NCBI GenBank assembly: GCA_963817435.1
Contig: CAWFNY010000002.1
Span: 310,001-374,000, forward strand
DNA length: 64,000 nucleotides
Source: JADJOM01 sp963817435
Lineage (GTDB): Bacteria > Gemmatimonadota > Gemmatimonadetes > Gemmatimonadales > GWC2-71-9
Reading direction: 5' to 3'
The notes under the pieces were generated by a model. That model had not been told where the DNA came from, ran no database searches, and saw only the letters and a list, made by a program, of their open reading frames with translations. Of the stretch, positions 52,801 to 62,131 are shown piece after piece; position 1 is the stretch's first letter, and each line of letters opens with the position of its first letter. A program made the translations under genes and the position numbers.

Positions 52801-54029
52801 CGGCGAGGCAACGGCGTGGCTGCCGCAGGAAGAGATCCTTCAGTCCGTGATGAGTCCGGATGGCCGGTGGATCGCGGCGCAGATCAGGCGCTCGCCCCAG
52901 GCGGTACCGAGCTGGCGCATCCTGCCGACGGATGACCCGGGCCTCGCGCGCCCCCTCCGAGCGCCGAACGGCCTCGACGACAATCAGTTGGTATGGACAC
53001 TTCCCTCCGCCAGGAACCGGTTCCTGGAGCGCATCCAGGTCGAACCAGTCCCGCGTCAATGGTCCATCGGAGTCCCGAGCCATCTGTCGGCCACGGGTTT
53101 CGACGCGCTGGGGGATACCATGGAGTTGCCCGCGCTCGCCGAACGGTGGCGGGTGGGCGATACGGCCATCGCCGTCATCGACGCCACGACGGGGATGCTG
53201 ACGCCAAAGAAGGATGGCGTCGTCGTCGTCGAAGTGAGCGCCGGGGGATGGCGGCGCGACTCAGTCAGGATCACGGTGGCGGGAGCGTCGCCGAGTCCGG
53301 TGCTGGAGGAAGCGTGGCGGGATTCGGTGCAGACGCGCTGGAGCTTCTGGGGCGATCCGCTTCCGACGATCGTTCGCGAATCCAATGGCCGGCAGAGCTT
53401 CTGGACTCGGGGCGATCTCTCCTTCGACAGCGGTGCCTACTCCCTGGCCGACTTCGATGTGTCGGATGGCTTCGGCGTCGAGGCGCAGGTATCGACGAAG
53501 ATCACCACCCTCAAGTGGCAGGCCTTGAGAATCGAAGTGGTCTCCTACCTCGATTCGCTGGCCCTCGCCGAGTGGAAGGATCGTTCGGAGCCAGCGCCCA
53601 CGAGTCCGGCCAGCTACTGCGCGGCAACATATCCCGGTGGCACCGGGACTGATGAATCTTGGAAGGATCAGCCTGGAGTCGATCGGCTCTCCCGGCCCAC
53701 TCAACGTTCGTGACAATCTCAAGTCCGGCAACTGGTACCGGCTCAGGCTGCAGGTCTTTCCCGATGGATCGTGTGGCCTGGCGCTGAATGGGGTCGCGCT
53801 CGCGCGTACCCCGCCAGCGCTCAAGCTGGATCGGAAATTCAGGATCCTGCTGGGCGGACAGTCGGTCGGGACCCGATTGCTGGTCGGGCCGCTGGAGGCC
53901 TGGCGCGGCGTCCGGACCGACGTGGATTGGAGTCGAATGCTGGATCAACAATCGGAGAATCGACAGAGGGGTGCAGCCGTTGAGGACTCGGCATCAGCCT
54001 CAAGGGATTCCTCGCTGCGCTCGGAATGA
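49881..54029 (+). pseudogene. SARP/BTAD-ATPase regulator fused to a membrane-anchored TolB-type propeller, broken in frame
   Basis: The parts in order: an OmpR-like and BTAD activator domain (LTYLALSPERIASRDHLLDL, then the BTAD repeat at about 50250-50560); an AAA/STAND ATPase with Walker A-like APAGLGKTR and Walker B-like LALLVDDTHWAD; a helical region; a membrane helix (IAAVAVVLLGAIGMAAL); PD40/TolB propeller blades (HPDWSPDGRWIVLSTARW, then FPFWSPDGTRIAFL); and a C-terminal LamG-like stretch. Frame changes are needed near 49935, 51305, 51640, 51820 and 53640. The intact 5' open frame begins at 49988; an ATG at 49881 fits if the first break is real. Either decay or poor local sequence would explain this. 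Confidence 0.65.
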
Positions 54030-54120
54030 CAAGGGCGTCAGCCTCCAGGGATTCCTCGCTGCGCTCCGAATGCCAAGGGCGTCAGCCTCAAGAGATTCCT
54101 CGCTGCGCTCGGAATGACAA
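53994..54120. repeat. Three tandem copies of a 44-bp dispersed repeat
   Basis: Three units share the core GATTCCTCGCTGCGCTCGGA followed by ATGACAAGG and spaced by GGCGTCAGCCTC. The first copy supplies the stop codon of the SARP-type gene. Single copies occur at 57825 and 63257, and an inverted one at 63577. Confidence 0.9.
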
Positions 54121-54125
54121 AACAG

Positions 54126-54158
54126 AAGGCCCCACCGCCGAGCCGGCGGCAGGGCCTT
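54126..54158 (-). terminator. Terminator of the SRPBCC-arsR operon
   Basis: AAGGCCC and GGGCCTT enclose an inner CCGCCG/CGGCGG stem. On the minus strand the hairpin is followed by CTGTTTTG. It starts 8 bp after the arsR stop. Confidence 0.75.
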
Positions 54159-54165
54159 CCGTCAT

Positions 54166-54516
54166 TCATTCCTCCGCTTCCACAAACGCCTTCAGTCGTG
54201 CCGCCGCATCGTCCCACTGCGCGGCGATCTGGTCGAGATACTTGCGCGCCTTCTCGAGCCGCTTGAGTTCCAGCGAGAAGACCCGCTCCCTTCCCTGGCG
54301 TGCGTCGCGCACCAGTCCGACCTCCTCGAGGGCATCGAGGTGGCGCGTGATGGCCTGCCGCGTCACCCCGGTCCCCTCGCTCAGGCGGGTAATGGAGAGC
54401 GGGCCCTCCGTCGAGAGGCGCCTGAGGAGCCGGAGCCGCGTGGTATCGCCGAGTGCGGCGAAGACCGGCGCGGCGGTCGGGTCCTGCAGCGCGAGCGCGC
54501 CCTGGCTACGCGACAT
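54166..54516 (-). CDS. ArsR-family transcriptional repressor
   Basis: A 116-residue winged-helix regulator of the ArsR type. FAALGDTTRLRLLRRLS near residue 20, then ITRLSEGTGVTRQAITRHLD as the recognition helix and GLVRDARQGRERVFSLE as the wing. No metal-binding Cys pair is seen, as is usual for ArsR proteins paired with SRPBCC proteins. Its start overlaps the end of the SRPBCC gene by 11 nt. Twin inverted repeats overlap the operon promoter and are its likely operators. A terminator follows 8 bp after the stop. Confidence 0.85.
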   Translation of the reverse strand: MSRSQGALALQDPTAAPVFAALGDTTRLRLLRRLSTEGPLSITRLSEGTGVTRQAITRHLDALEEVGLVRDARQGRERVFSLELKRLEKARKYLDQIAAQWDDAAARLKAFVEAEE

Positions 54517-54985
54517 ACTGCGCGAGCTTCCTGGACTGGCTGTTCCAGCCCTCGGTGTGCTTGCCGAACGCCTCGGCGCGGCGGAAGAGCGGGATCCCGT
54601 CGAAGCCCGATTCACTGATATGAATCGCGGTCCCGCCCGCGATCTCCTCGAGGCGGAACTCGACCAGCGTCATCGGTTCGGCCGAGTAGTCGATGGCGGG
54701 GTCGAAGGCATAGGGGCGCCAGCGATAGGAGAAGTAGTGCTCGGGCTGGATCTGGTCGACCGCGAAATTCGCGATCAGCTTCTCGCCGTTGGGCCGGGTC
54801 ATCACACCGCGGACGGTGGCACCGGGGGTGAAGGCGCCGTCGAGAGCGATGCCGAACCAGGTCCCGAACTCCTTCGCGTCCGAAATGGCGCGCCAGACGC
54901 GGGCGCGGGGAGCTTTCACTTCGATGCGGGTATCGATCCGGTCGGTGCTGCTCGGCGCCTGGGGCTTGTTGGTGGTGGTGGTCAT
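54506..54985 (-). CDS. SRPBCC/AHSA1-type ligand-binding protein
   Basis: A 159-residue START-like (SRPBCC, Aha1-type) protein. IDTRIEVKAPRARVWRAISD begins the helix-grip fold; FGTWFGIALDG, YFSYRWRPYAFD and VEFRLEEIAGGTAIHISESG continue it. Such proteins paired with ArsR regulators are common and may bind a hydrophobic ligand, whose identity is unknown. ATG 54985 was chosen because homology begins there, although the frame extends upstream to 55036. It is the first gene of a two-gene operon with arsR. Confidence 0.85.
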   Translation of the reverse strand: MTTTTNKPQAPSSTDRIDTRIEVKAPRARVWRAISDAKEFGTWFGIALDGAFTPGATVRGVMTRPNGEKLIANFAVDQIQPEHYFSYRWRPYAFDPAIDYSAEPMTLVEFRLEEIAGGTAIHISESGFDGIPLFRRAEAFGKHTEGWNSQSRKLAQYVA

Positions 54986-55032
54986 GGGGCGGCGTCTCTC
55001 CGGTGAAGTTCGTCGCGGTGATTTGAAATCAT

Positions 55033-55048
55033 GCAACCTCTGTGTTGC
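55033..55048 (-). promoter_or_regulatory. Candidate ArsR operator 1
   Basis: The inverted repeat GCAA-N8-TTGC (GCAACCTCTGTGTTGC on the plus strand) lies just downstream of the -10 box of the SRPBCC-arsR promoter. Confidence 0.55.
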
Positions 55049-55050
55049 GT

Positions 55051-55079
55051 ATTATAGGGCGCAGTCGATGAATGCGCAA
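55051..55079 (-). promoter_or_regulatory. Promoter of the SRPBCC-arsR operon
   Basis: On the minus strand TTGCGC (55079-55074), 17 bases and a consensus TATAAT (55056-55051). This is the best-matching promoter in the window. Confidence 0.75.
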
Positions 55080-55091
55080 TAGATATGTTGC
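55076..55091 (-). promoter_or_regulatory. Candidate ArsR operator 2
   Basis: A second GCAA-N8-TTGC repeat (GCAATAGATATGTTGC) overlaps the -35 box. Its centre is 43 bp from that of operator 1, about four helical turns. Confidence 0.55.
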
Positions 55092-55364
55092 ACGTTTCAA
55101 GGGGCGGTTACTGCGGTGAGCATCCGATGGTGTACCCGCATCCGCCGTCGGTGGCCGTCCGGTTGTGGGACGCGCGATCCCGCTTCCGAGACCCGGAGGC
55201 CGACGACGAATCCGGCAAGCCGACGTGGTACAATGAGATGCGCTGGCCCGGCTGGCGGCACATGGCTTGCCCCCCTGCGTGAGCGTCGTAGCTCGATCAG
55301 CGGCGGGCCACGGCGGATGGGCATCCCGCGGACCCCCACCCCGGCTCATCAAGGCGACGGATTC

Positions 55365-57797
55365 ATGGACTCACTCTGGCAGGACATCCGCTACGCCTTC
55401 CGGGCATTCGCGCGCCAGCCGGCGCTCACGCTGGTCGCGGTCGTGTCCCTCGGTCTCGGCATCGGCGCCACCTCCACGGTCTTCACCTGGCTGCAGGGCT
55501 TCGTCTTCAACCCGCTTCCGGCGGTCCCGGAGTGGCACCGCCTGGTCGTCGCGAATACCCGGGCACCCGACGGCACCACCTGGTCGGTGTCCTGGCCGGA
55601 CTTCCAGGACTGGCGGGCGGGTGCACGCACGGTCGACCTCGCGGCATGGGAGATGACCCAGGTGGGTCTCCGCGAGGGCTCCGGGGCGACCGAGCGCGCC
55701 TGGGGCATGCTGGTGTCAGGCAACTATTTCGGGGACCTGCGGGTCGGCGCCACGATCGGCAGGGTCCTCAGCATGGACGACGAGCGGGAGCGTGCGCCGG
55801 TGATCGTGCTGGGTCACGGCTACTGGCAGCGCCGCTTTGCCAGCGACTCCAGCGTCGTCGGGCGGGTCGTCACCCTCAACGGCGCCCCGTTCACGATCGT
55901 GGGCGTCGCGGCGCCGCGCTTTGGCGGGACCTACATCGGCTTGAGCCTCAATCTCTACGTACCGATCACGGCCATGCCGCTGCTGACGCGGGACGGCGAT
56001 GGGGTGCTCCGGGACCGGCGGAATCGGCCGTTCGATCTGGTGGGTCGGCTGCAGCCGGGCGCGACCGCGTCGGCGGCCACGGCCGAGCTCGACCCGCTCG
56101 CGCGACGTGCGGGAGAGGCCGGCGGCCTGACGGAGCCGCTCGGGGCGCTGGTGCAGCCGCACAACGCCGTCGGCGCTCCCGGCGCCATGCGACCGGTGCT
56201 CATCGCCCTGCTGGCGCTGGCGGGGCTGGTGCTGCTGATCGCGTGCGCCAACGTGGCGAACCTGCTGCTCGCCCGCGCGATCGCTCGGCGTCGTGAGGTG
56301 GCCGTGCGACTCGCCCTCGGCGCGTCGCGGTCGCGTCTCGTGCGGCAGTTGCTGACCGAGAGTGTCGCCCTGGCCATTCTGGCGGGCCTGTTCGGCGTCG
56401 TCCTGAGCTTCTGGGGGCGCGACGCGATGCTGGCCCTGCTGCCCGCGGTGCCGTACCCGGTGGGTCTCGATTTCCGGCTGGACGGCGGCGTGCTCGCGTT
56501 CGCGACCGCTGTCACGGCCATCGCCGCCGTGGCATTCGGGCTGGTGCCGGCGCTGCAGGCCTCGCGACTGGATCTCGTGCCGGCCCTGAAGGATGAAATC
56601 GGGGAGGGCCGGGGACGCCGGGGACGGCTGCAGTCGACGCTGGTGGTGGCGCAGGTCGCGTTGTCGCTGGTGACGCTGGTCTCGGCTGGTCTCTTCGTCC
56701 GCAGCCTCAACGAGTATCGCTCCCTGGACACCGGAATGACCGGCACCGACCGCGTGCTCCTGGTAGGCACCGACATGCGGCTGACCGGCATCGCCAACGA
56801 CAGCCTGCAGGTGAGCATGGTGCGGCGCCTGCTCGAGGACATCCGGGCGCTGCGCGGAGTCGAGGCGGCGGCCGTGGCCCGTGCCGTGGTACTCGGTCCC
56901 GGACCAGTCAGTACCCTCCCCATGCGGATCGAGGGGTACGCACCGGCGCCTGACGAGAACATGAACATCAGCCAAAACGTGGTGTCGGGCGACTACTTCC
57001 GTTCCACGGGCATCGCGATCCGCGAGGGTCGTGACCTCAGCGATGCGGACCTGGCCGGCAACGTGCCGGTCGTCGTGGTCAACGAGGCGTTCGTCCGGAA
57101 GTATCTCGCGGGACGCCCGGCGGTCGGCGCCCGCGTCAGCGCGACGGGCGATGAGTGGCTGACGATCGTCGGTGTCGTGGCGACGAGCAAGTACGACGAC
57201 TACACCGAGGCGCCACGGCCGATGGTCTTCCGGCCCTACTCCACGCGCTCCGCTCCGCCGGCGTTCACGCTGCACGTGCGGGCGGCCGGGGACCCGCTGG
57301 CGCTCGCCGGGTCGATCCGTGGCGTGTTCGGGGAGGTCAGTGCGGCGCTCCCGTTCCTGGATCCCCGGATCATGGCCGAGTTCAACACGATCCCCTATTT
57401 CCCCCAGAAGGTCGGCGCCATCATGCTGGCGGCCATCGGATCGCTGGCGCTGCTGCTGGCGGCGATCGGCATCTACGGGGTGATGTCGTACAACGTGAGC
57501 CGCCGGACCCGGGAGATCGGCGTCCGGATCGCCCTGGGGGCCGGGCGCCGGGATGTGGTCGGCCTGATCGTCACCCGTTCCGTGCGTCTGACGGGTCTGG
57601 GTATCCTGATCGGGGGCATCGCGGCGCTTGGCGTGGGGCAGCTACTGAAGAGCCAGCTCTACGGCATCAGCCCGAGAGATCCGCTCACCTTCGTGGGGAT
57701 CACCCTGCTGCTCGGTCTCATCGCGCTCCTGGCGAGCTGGCTGCCGGCGTCGCGAGCGGCGGCCGTGGATCCGCTGCTCGCCCTGCGGCACGACTGA
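55365..57797 (+). CDS. ADOP-type (MacB-like) ABC transporter permease
   Basis: An 810-residue permease of the FtsX/MacB type with duplicated halves. DIRYAFRAFARQPALTLVAV leads into the first helix. A MacB-PCD periplasmic domain (about 60-240) is followed by an FtsX block near 280-420 (ALAGLVLLIACANVANLLLA). The pattern then repeats, ending with a second FtsX block (GAIMLAAIGSLALLLAAIGI) and ASRAAAVDPLLALRHD. Proteins of this type are abundant in Acidobacteriota and Gemmatimonadota. The substrate is unknown and no ATPase gene is adjacent. The ATG at 55365 begins the conserved N-terminus; an in-frame upstream extension is spurious. Confidence 0.9.
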   Translation: MDSLWQDIRYAFRAFARQPALTLVAVVSLGLGIGATSTVFTWLQGFVFNPLPAVPEWHRLVVANTRAPDGTTWSVSWPDFQDWRAGARTVDLAAWEMTQVGLREGSGATERAWGMLVSGNYFGDLRVGATIGRVLSMDDERERAPVIVLGHGYWQRRFASDSSVVGRVVTLNGAPFTIVGVAAPRFGGTYIGLSLNLYVPITAMPLLTRDGDGVLRDRRNRPFDLVGRLQPGATASAATAELDPLARRAGEAGGLTEPLGALVQPHNAVGAPGAMRPVLIALLALAGLVLLIACANVANLLLARAIARRREVAVRLALGASRSRLVRQLLTESVALAILAGLFGVVLSFWGRDAMLALLPAVPYPVGLDFRLDGGVLAFATAVTAIAAVAFGLVPALQASRLDLVPALKDEIGEGRGRRGRLQSTLVVAQVALSLVTLVSAGLFVRSLNEYRSLDTGMTGTDRVLLVGTDMRLTGIANDSLQVSMVRRLLEDIRALRGVEAAAVARAVVLGPGPVSTLPMRIEGYAPAPDENMNISQNVVSGDYFRSTGIAIREGRDLSDADLAGNVPVVVVNEAFVRKYLAGRPAVGARVSATGDEWLTIVGVVATSKYDDYTEAPRPMVFRPYSTRSAPPAFTLHVRAAGDPLALAGSIRGVFGEVSAALPFLDPRIMAEFNTIPYFPQKVGAIMLAAIGSLALLLAAIGIYGVMSYNVSRRTREIGVRIALGAGRRDVVGLIVTRSVRLTGLGILIGGIAALGVGQLLKSQLYGISPRDPLTFVGITLLLGLIALLASWLPASRAAAVDPLLALRHD

Positions 57798-57824
57798 CGG
57801 GCAGCGCCACAACCTGCCCACTTC

Positions 57825-57853
57825 GAGGGATTCCCCGCGGCGCTCGGAATGAC
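57825..57853. repeat. Single copy of the dispersed repeat
   Basis: GAGGGATTCC, then CCGCGGCGCTCGGAATGACA, matches the repeat at 53994-54120 with a few substitutions. It lies 28 bp after the permease stop. Confidence 0.8.
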
Positions 57854-57885
57854 AGGAAGCCCCTCCATTCCGCCCGACCCTGCCC

Positions 57886-58945
57886 TCATCTCCCGCTCCG
57901 CACCACCGCCATCCTCCTCGACCTCAGCACCCGCGCCACCGGCTCCTCCGCGCGCGCCACGTCGCGCGGCGATCCGCCCCACTGGAGCTTCCAGGCACGG
58001 CGGAGCTGCAGCGCCGAACTGAAGCCGGCGACTTCAGCCGCCCGCGTCACCGTCGCGCCGCCTTCGAGAAGCTGCCGCGCGCGCTCCAGCCGAATCGACC
58101 GCAGGTACTGGAGCGGCGATACACCGGCATGGTCGATGAAGAGCCGCAGCAGATGCCGCCCGGTGGCGTTCCCCACCGCCGCCAGCGCCGCCATGTCCCA
58201 CTCGCGATCGGGCCGCGAGAGGATGGCGTCCTGCACCCGGTGCACCGCCGGGTGCAGGTGACGGCGATGCATGAGGTAGGGCGACAGCTCCGGATCGCGC
58301 GGCGAACGCCTCAGATACACCACCATGTCCTCCGCCACACTCCCCGCCAGCGCCTCCCCGCACTCCTCCGCAATCAGGTGCAGCGCGAGATCGATCCCCG
58401 CCGTGATCCCGGCGCTGGTGGCCACCGGCCCGTCCACCACGAAGACCCGGTTGTCGATCACCTCGGCCCCGGGCGCCAGGGCCCGGAGCGCGGAGAGCAG
58501 TTCATGGTGCGTCGTGCAGCGGCGCTGAGCGAGGAGCCCACCCCGCGCCGCGAGCAGCGCGCCGGAACAGATCGCGAGCAGTCGGTGCGGCGAATCCTCC
58601 GCGAGCAGCACCTGGCCAACCCGCCGCTTCAGCCACTCGGCGATCGCGGTGATCGCCGGGCCGACCTGCGCGAGCTGCGCCGTCGGCTGACCCACCAGCA
58701 CCACCCAGGTCACCGGACTCAGCCGCTCGGGCAAGCGGATCGAGGTCCGCCAGTCCGAGCCCCACCGAGGTCGGCACCTTCGCCGAGGGTCCGGCATAGC
58801 GCAGCCGAAAGCGTGGCGGCAGACCCTGCGCCTTCCGGTGGAGGTTCGCCAGCCGGAATGCCTCCGCCGGCCCCGCGATGTCGAGCAGCAGCGAGTGCGG
58901 GGCGATGACGAACAGCAGATCGATCAGGTGCTCGCGTGCGATCAT
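57886..58945 (-). pseudogene. GlxA-type AraC-family regulator with one frameshift
   Basis: The N-terminal frame begins MIAREHLIDLLFVIAPHSLL at 58945 and has the DJ-1/PfpI-like sensor domain start (IAGPAEAFRLANLHRK). After VGLGLADLDPL near 58740-58750 the frame changes and continues LPERLSPVTWVVLVGQ, with the Cys region LLAICSGALLAARGG and the C-terminal AraC-type double helix-turn-helix (WDMAALAAVGNATGRHLLRL, then RAAEVAGFSSALQLRRAW). The GlxA family senses small ligands and activates neighbouring genes. It is divergent from the M13 peptidase gene. A single-base error or mutation would restore it. Confidence 0.78.
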
Positions 58946-59127
58946 TTCAGGACATGGAAAGGATGCCCCAGGATACATCCCCGTCGGGATCGGCGAAATA
59001 GGCAGGCATGGCCCATGTCCGAAAGTGAGCGAAACCTGTCGCCCCGGGACGGCGACGGCAGCAGCGCCATCTCCTAGCTTGGGACTGCACCCGTGTGCGA
59101 CCGCCACCGCTCCCTCGAGAGGCACCG

Positions 59128-61207
59128 ATGACGCTCCGACACCCGCGCCGCATCAGCGACCCGATGCAGGCGGCACTCCTCGCGATGGCGGTTGTGGCGT
59201 GGCCGCATGTGGAGCTGAGCGCGCAGTCGAGCGGTGGCCAGCCGGCACCGGCCCTCGAGGCCGGAGTGGACCCCAGCGTCAGGCCCGGCGACGACTTCTA
59301 CACCTACGCCAACGGCGTCTGGCTCAACGCCACCGAGATCCCCGCGGGCAAGGAGCGGTGGAACGCGCGCAACGAGATCGGCGAACTCGCCCGCCAGCAG
59401 CTCACTCGACTGCTGGACGATGCCGCCACCGCGCCGGCGGGATCCCCCGCACGCATGGTCGCCGACTACCGGAGCGCGTATCTGGACGTGGCCACCATCG
59501 AGTCGCGCGGCATCACGCCGCTCAAGCCGTTCCTCGACAGCATCGCTCAGGTACACGACCGGGCGTCCCTGACCCGGCTCCTCGGCCGGAGGCTCGCCGC
59601 CGACGTCGACCCCCTCAACTGGGGCGTCTACCGCTCCTCGAGACTGCTCGGACTGTCGGTCGAGCCATCGCTCCACGGCGAGAAGAGCTACGTCGCCTTC
59701 CTGCTGCAGGGAGGACTCGGCCTGCCAGACCGTGAGCCGTACGTGCGCAGCGATGCCGCCATGCAGGCGCTCCGCGCGAGATACCAGCAGTACATCGGCC
59801 GGATGCTCGCGCTGGCCGGCTTCGATCATTCGGAGCAGCGCGCGGCGGCGGTGATGACGCTCGAGACGGCGCTCGCCAGGTCCCAGGCCACACAGGAGGC
59901 CTCGGCCCACGACCACAACGCCGACCGCGTGTGGACGCGCGCCGACTTCGCGCGGCGGGCGCCGGGGATGGACTGGCCGGCGTTCTTCCGTGAGGCGGGG
60001 CTGGCGAGGCAGGAGTCGTTCGTGATGTGGCAGCCCTCCGCGGCGACGGGGCTGGCCGCCACGGTGAAGGCGGCGCCGCTCGAGGCGTGGCAGGACTACC
60101 TGCGCTTCCACCTGCTCGACGAGTACGCCGAGGTGCTGCCGCGGGCCTTTGCGGAGGAGGCGCGGGCGCTGCATGGCGCGGCGGCCGGCGCGCCTGACGA
60201 CAGGTCGAGGAGCGAGCAGGCCATCGCGGCGACGGAGGCGGCACTGCGCGGCATCGTCGGACGGATGTACGCCGAGCGGTATTTCTCTGCCGGGCAGAAG
60301 GCGCGGGTCAGGCAGGATCGGCGCCGATGTCATCGCGGCGCTGCGGCACCGGGTCGAGCGGGTCCCCTGGATGTCGGAGGCTACCCGGCGGGTCGCGCTT
60401 GCCAAGCTCGGCACGCTCTACCTCGGCATCGGCTACCCGGAGCAGTGGGAGGATTTCTCGGACCTCACGGTGGACCCGAAGGACGCGCCGGGGAATCTCC
60501 GGCGAGTGAGGAACCGGAGCTATCGCCGCGCCCTCGCGCGGCTGGGGCAGCCGGTCGACCGGACGGAGTGGTGGATCGCACCGCAGACGGTCGGCGCCAT
60601 CCTCATGTTCCAGCAGAACGAGCTCACCTTTTCGGCGGCGCTGCTGCAGGCGCCGAAGTACGACTCTTCGGCGTCGGACGCGGAGAGTTACGGCGCGATC
60701 GGCGCCATCATCGGCCATGAGACGAGCCACTTCATCGATCCGCTGGGAGCGGAGTACGAGGTGGATGGCCGTCTGAGGCGGTGGTGGACGCCGGCGGACA
60801 GCGCGGGGTTCCAGCGAGCGGCGGACGCGCTGGTGCAGCAGTTCTCGGGGTACCGCCCCTTCCCCGATCTCGGCGTCAACGGCAAGCTCACCCAGTCGGA
60901 AAACGTCGCCGACCTCGGCGGCCTTGCCGCCGCCTTTGACGCCTATCGCCAGAGCCTCGGCGCGCGGGCCGGCGACACCGCCTGGGTGCGGCAGCAGGAC
61001 CGGGCGTTCTTCCTCGGCTTCGCCAGGAGCTGGCGGACCAAGATCCGGGAGAGTGCCTTCCGCACTCAGCTCGTCAGCAACGATCACGCGCCGGAGATGT
61101 ACCGCATCGCCACCGTCCGGAACCTCGATGCGTGGTACGACGCCTTTGATGTGAAGCCGGGTGACCGGCTGTACCTCGCGCCGGCGGCGCGGGTGCGGAT
61201 CTGGTAG
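59128..61207 (+). pseudogene. M13 (neprilysin-like) metallopeptidase with one frameshift
   Basis: An exported zinc endopeptidase of the M13 family. The first frame (59128 to about 60310) has a signal peptide ending near LSAQ, then GVDPSVRPGDDFYTYANGVW, the typical M13 start, and the helical N-terminal domain. The second frame (about 60310-61207) has GAIGAIIGHETSHFID, carrying HExxH, ENVADLGGLAAAFDAY with the third ligand Glu and Asp, and the C-terminal MYRIATVRNLDAWYDAF. The frame moves by one base near 60305-60320. All catalytic residues are intact, so an extra base in the sequence or a recent mutation is likely. Confidence 0.85.
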
Positions 61208-61218
61208 CGCCTGACAGC

Positions 61219-61980
61219 ATGCGTGTCACCGTCTGTGAACTCCCCCAGGAGCCGCTGGCGCTGGACTCGGCGTGGGCCGGGCTGTGCCGGCACGTGTCAG
61301 AGCAGGGGTCGGAGCTGGTGCTCTTGCCGGAATTCGCGATGGTGGATGCGGTGTGGGAGATGGAGCGGTTCGACGCCGAGCGGTGGGCGGAGGCGCTGGC
61401 GCAGGGCGACACCCTGCTCGAGCGGTTGCCTGCGTTAGGCGCCGAGCGGGTGGTCGGCACGCGGCCGACGTCGGCGCAGGGCCGCCGGTTCAACGAGGGG
61501 TTTCTCTGGTCGAGGAGCGGTGGCCTGGCGCCGCTCCGGCGGAAGTACTTCATGCCGGCGGAGCCGGGCGGGTGGGAGGCGGCCTGGTTCGACCGGGGGG
61601 ACGCGGCGTTTCCGGCGTATCAGTCGCGCGGGCTCCGGTTCGGCCTCAACATCTGCACCGAGCTGTGGGCGCTGGAGAGCTATGCGGCGTATGGCGCGCG
61701 GGGGGTGCAGGTGATCCTGTCGCCCAGGGCCACATCGGCGACGACGCTGGCCAAGTGGTTCGCGGCGGGCGTCGTCGCCGCGGTGCGGTCGGGGGCGTTC
61801 AGCCTGTCGTCCAACCGGGTGGACCCGACGGGGGCCTGCGGCGGCGGCGGATGGATCATCGGGCCGGAGGGGGAAGTGCTGGCGCGGACCAGCGCCGAGT
61901 CGCCGTGGGTCACGGTGGACATCGATCTGGCGAGTCAGGCGGAGGGGCGGCACGGGTATCCGAGGTATGTGTTTGGGTAG
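61219..61980 (+). CDS. Carbon-nitrogen hydrolase (nitrilase fold)
   Basis: A 253-residue nitrilase-superfamily amidohydrolase, probably cytoplasmic. The catalytic triad is visible as Glu38 (LLPEF), Lys109 (LRRKYFMP) and Cys146 (NICTELW). The middle and end show GLRFGLNICTEL and GGGGWIIGPEGEVLARTS, normal for the family. It follows the M13 peptidase by 11 bp and may be cotranscribed. The substrate (an amide, omega-amide or nitrile) cannot be deduced. Confidence 0.87.
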   Translation: MRVTVCELPQEPLALDSAWAGLCRHVSEQGSELVLLPEFAMVDAVWEMERFDAERWAEALAQGDTLLERLPALGAERVVGTRPTSAQGRRFNEGFLWSRSGGLAPLRRKYFMPAEPGGWEAAWFDRGDAAFPAYQSRGLRFGLNICTELWALESYAAYGARGVQVILSPRATSATTLAKWFAAGVVAAVRSGAFSLSSNRVDPTGACGGGGWIIGPEGEVLARTSAESPWVTVDIDLASQAEGRHGYPRYVFG

Positions 61981-61994
61981 CGCGCGGCCCTCCG

Positions 61995-62047
61995 CGGCCT
62001 TCCGCCCTTCCGCCTTTCCGCCTTTCCGCCCTCCCGCCCTCCCGCCG
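61995..62047. repeat. Octamer tandem repeat (CCTTCCGC type)
   Basis: About six CCTTCCGC-like octamers lie directly after the nitrilase-fold gene. They resemble the octamer arrays in the Uma2 block. Confidence 0.8.
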
Positions 62048-62087
62048 AAACCATCTCCCCTCCCGACCCGTCGTGCGCAATGGTTCA

Positions 62088-62097
62088 CGATATATCG
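62088..62097. promoter_or_regulatory. Candidate PadR operator
   Basis: The perfect palindrome CGATATATCG lies 35 bp before the padR start, inside a wider GTGCG...CGCAC inverted repeat (62073-62100). PadR proteins usually repress their own gene. Confidence 0.4.
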
Positions 62098-62131
62098 CAC
62101 GCAATCACTCAAGACATAGCCCGGATACCAT

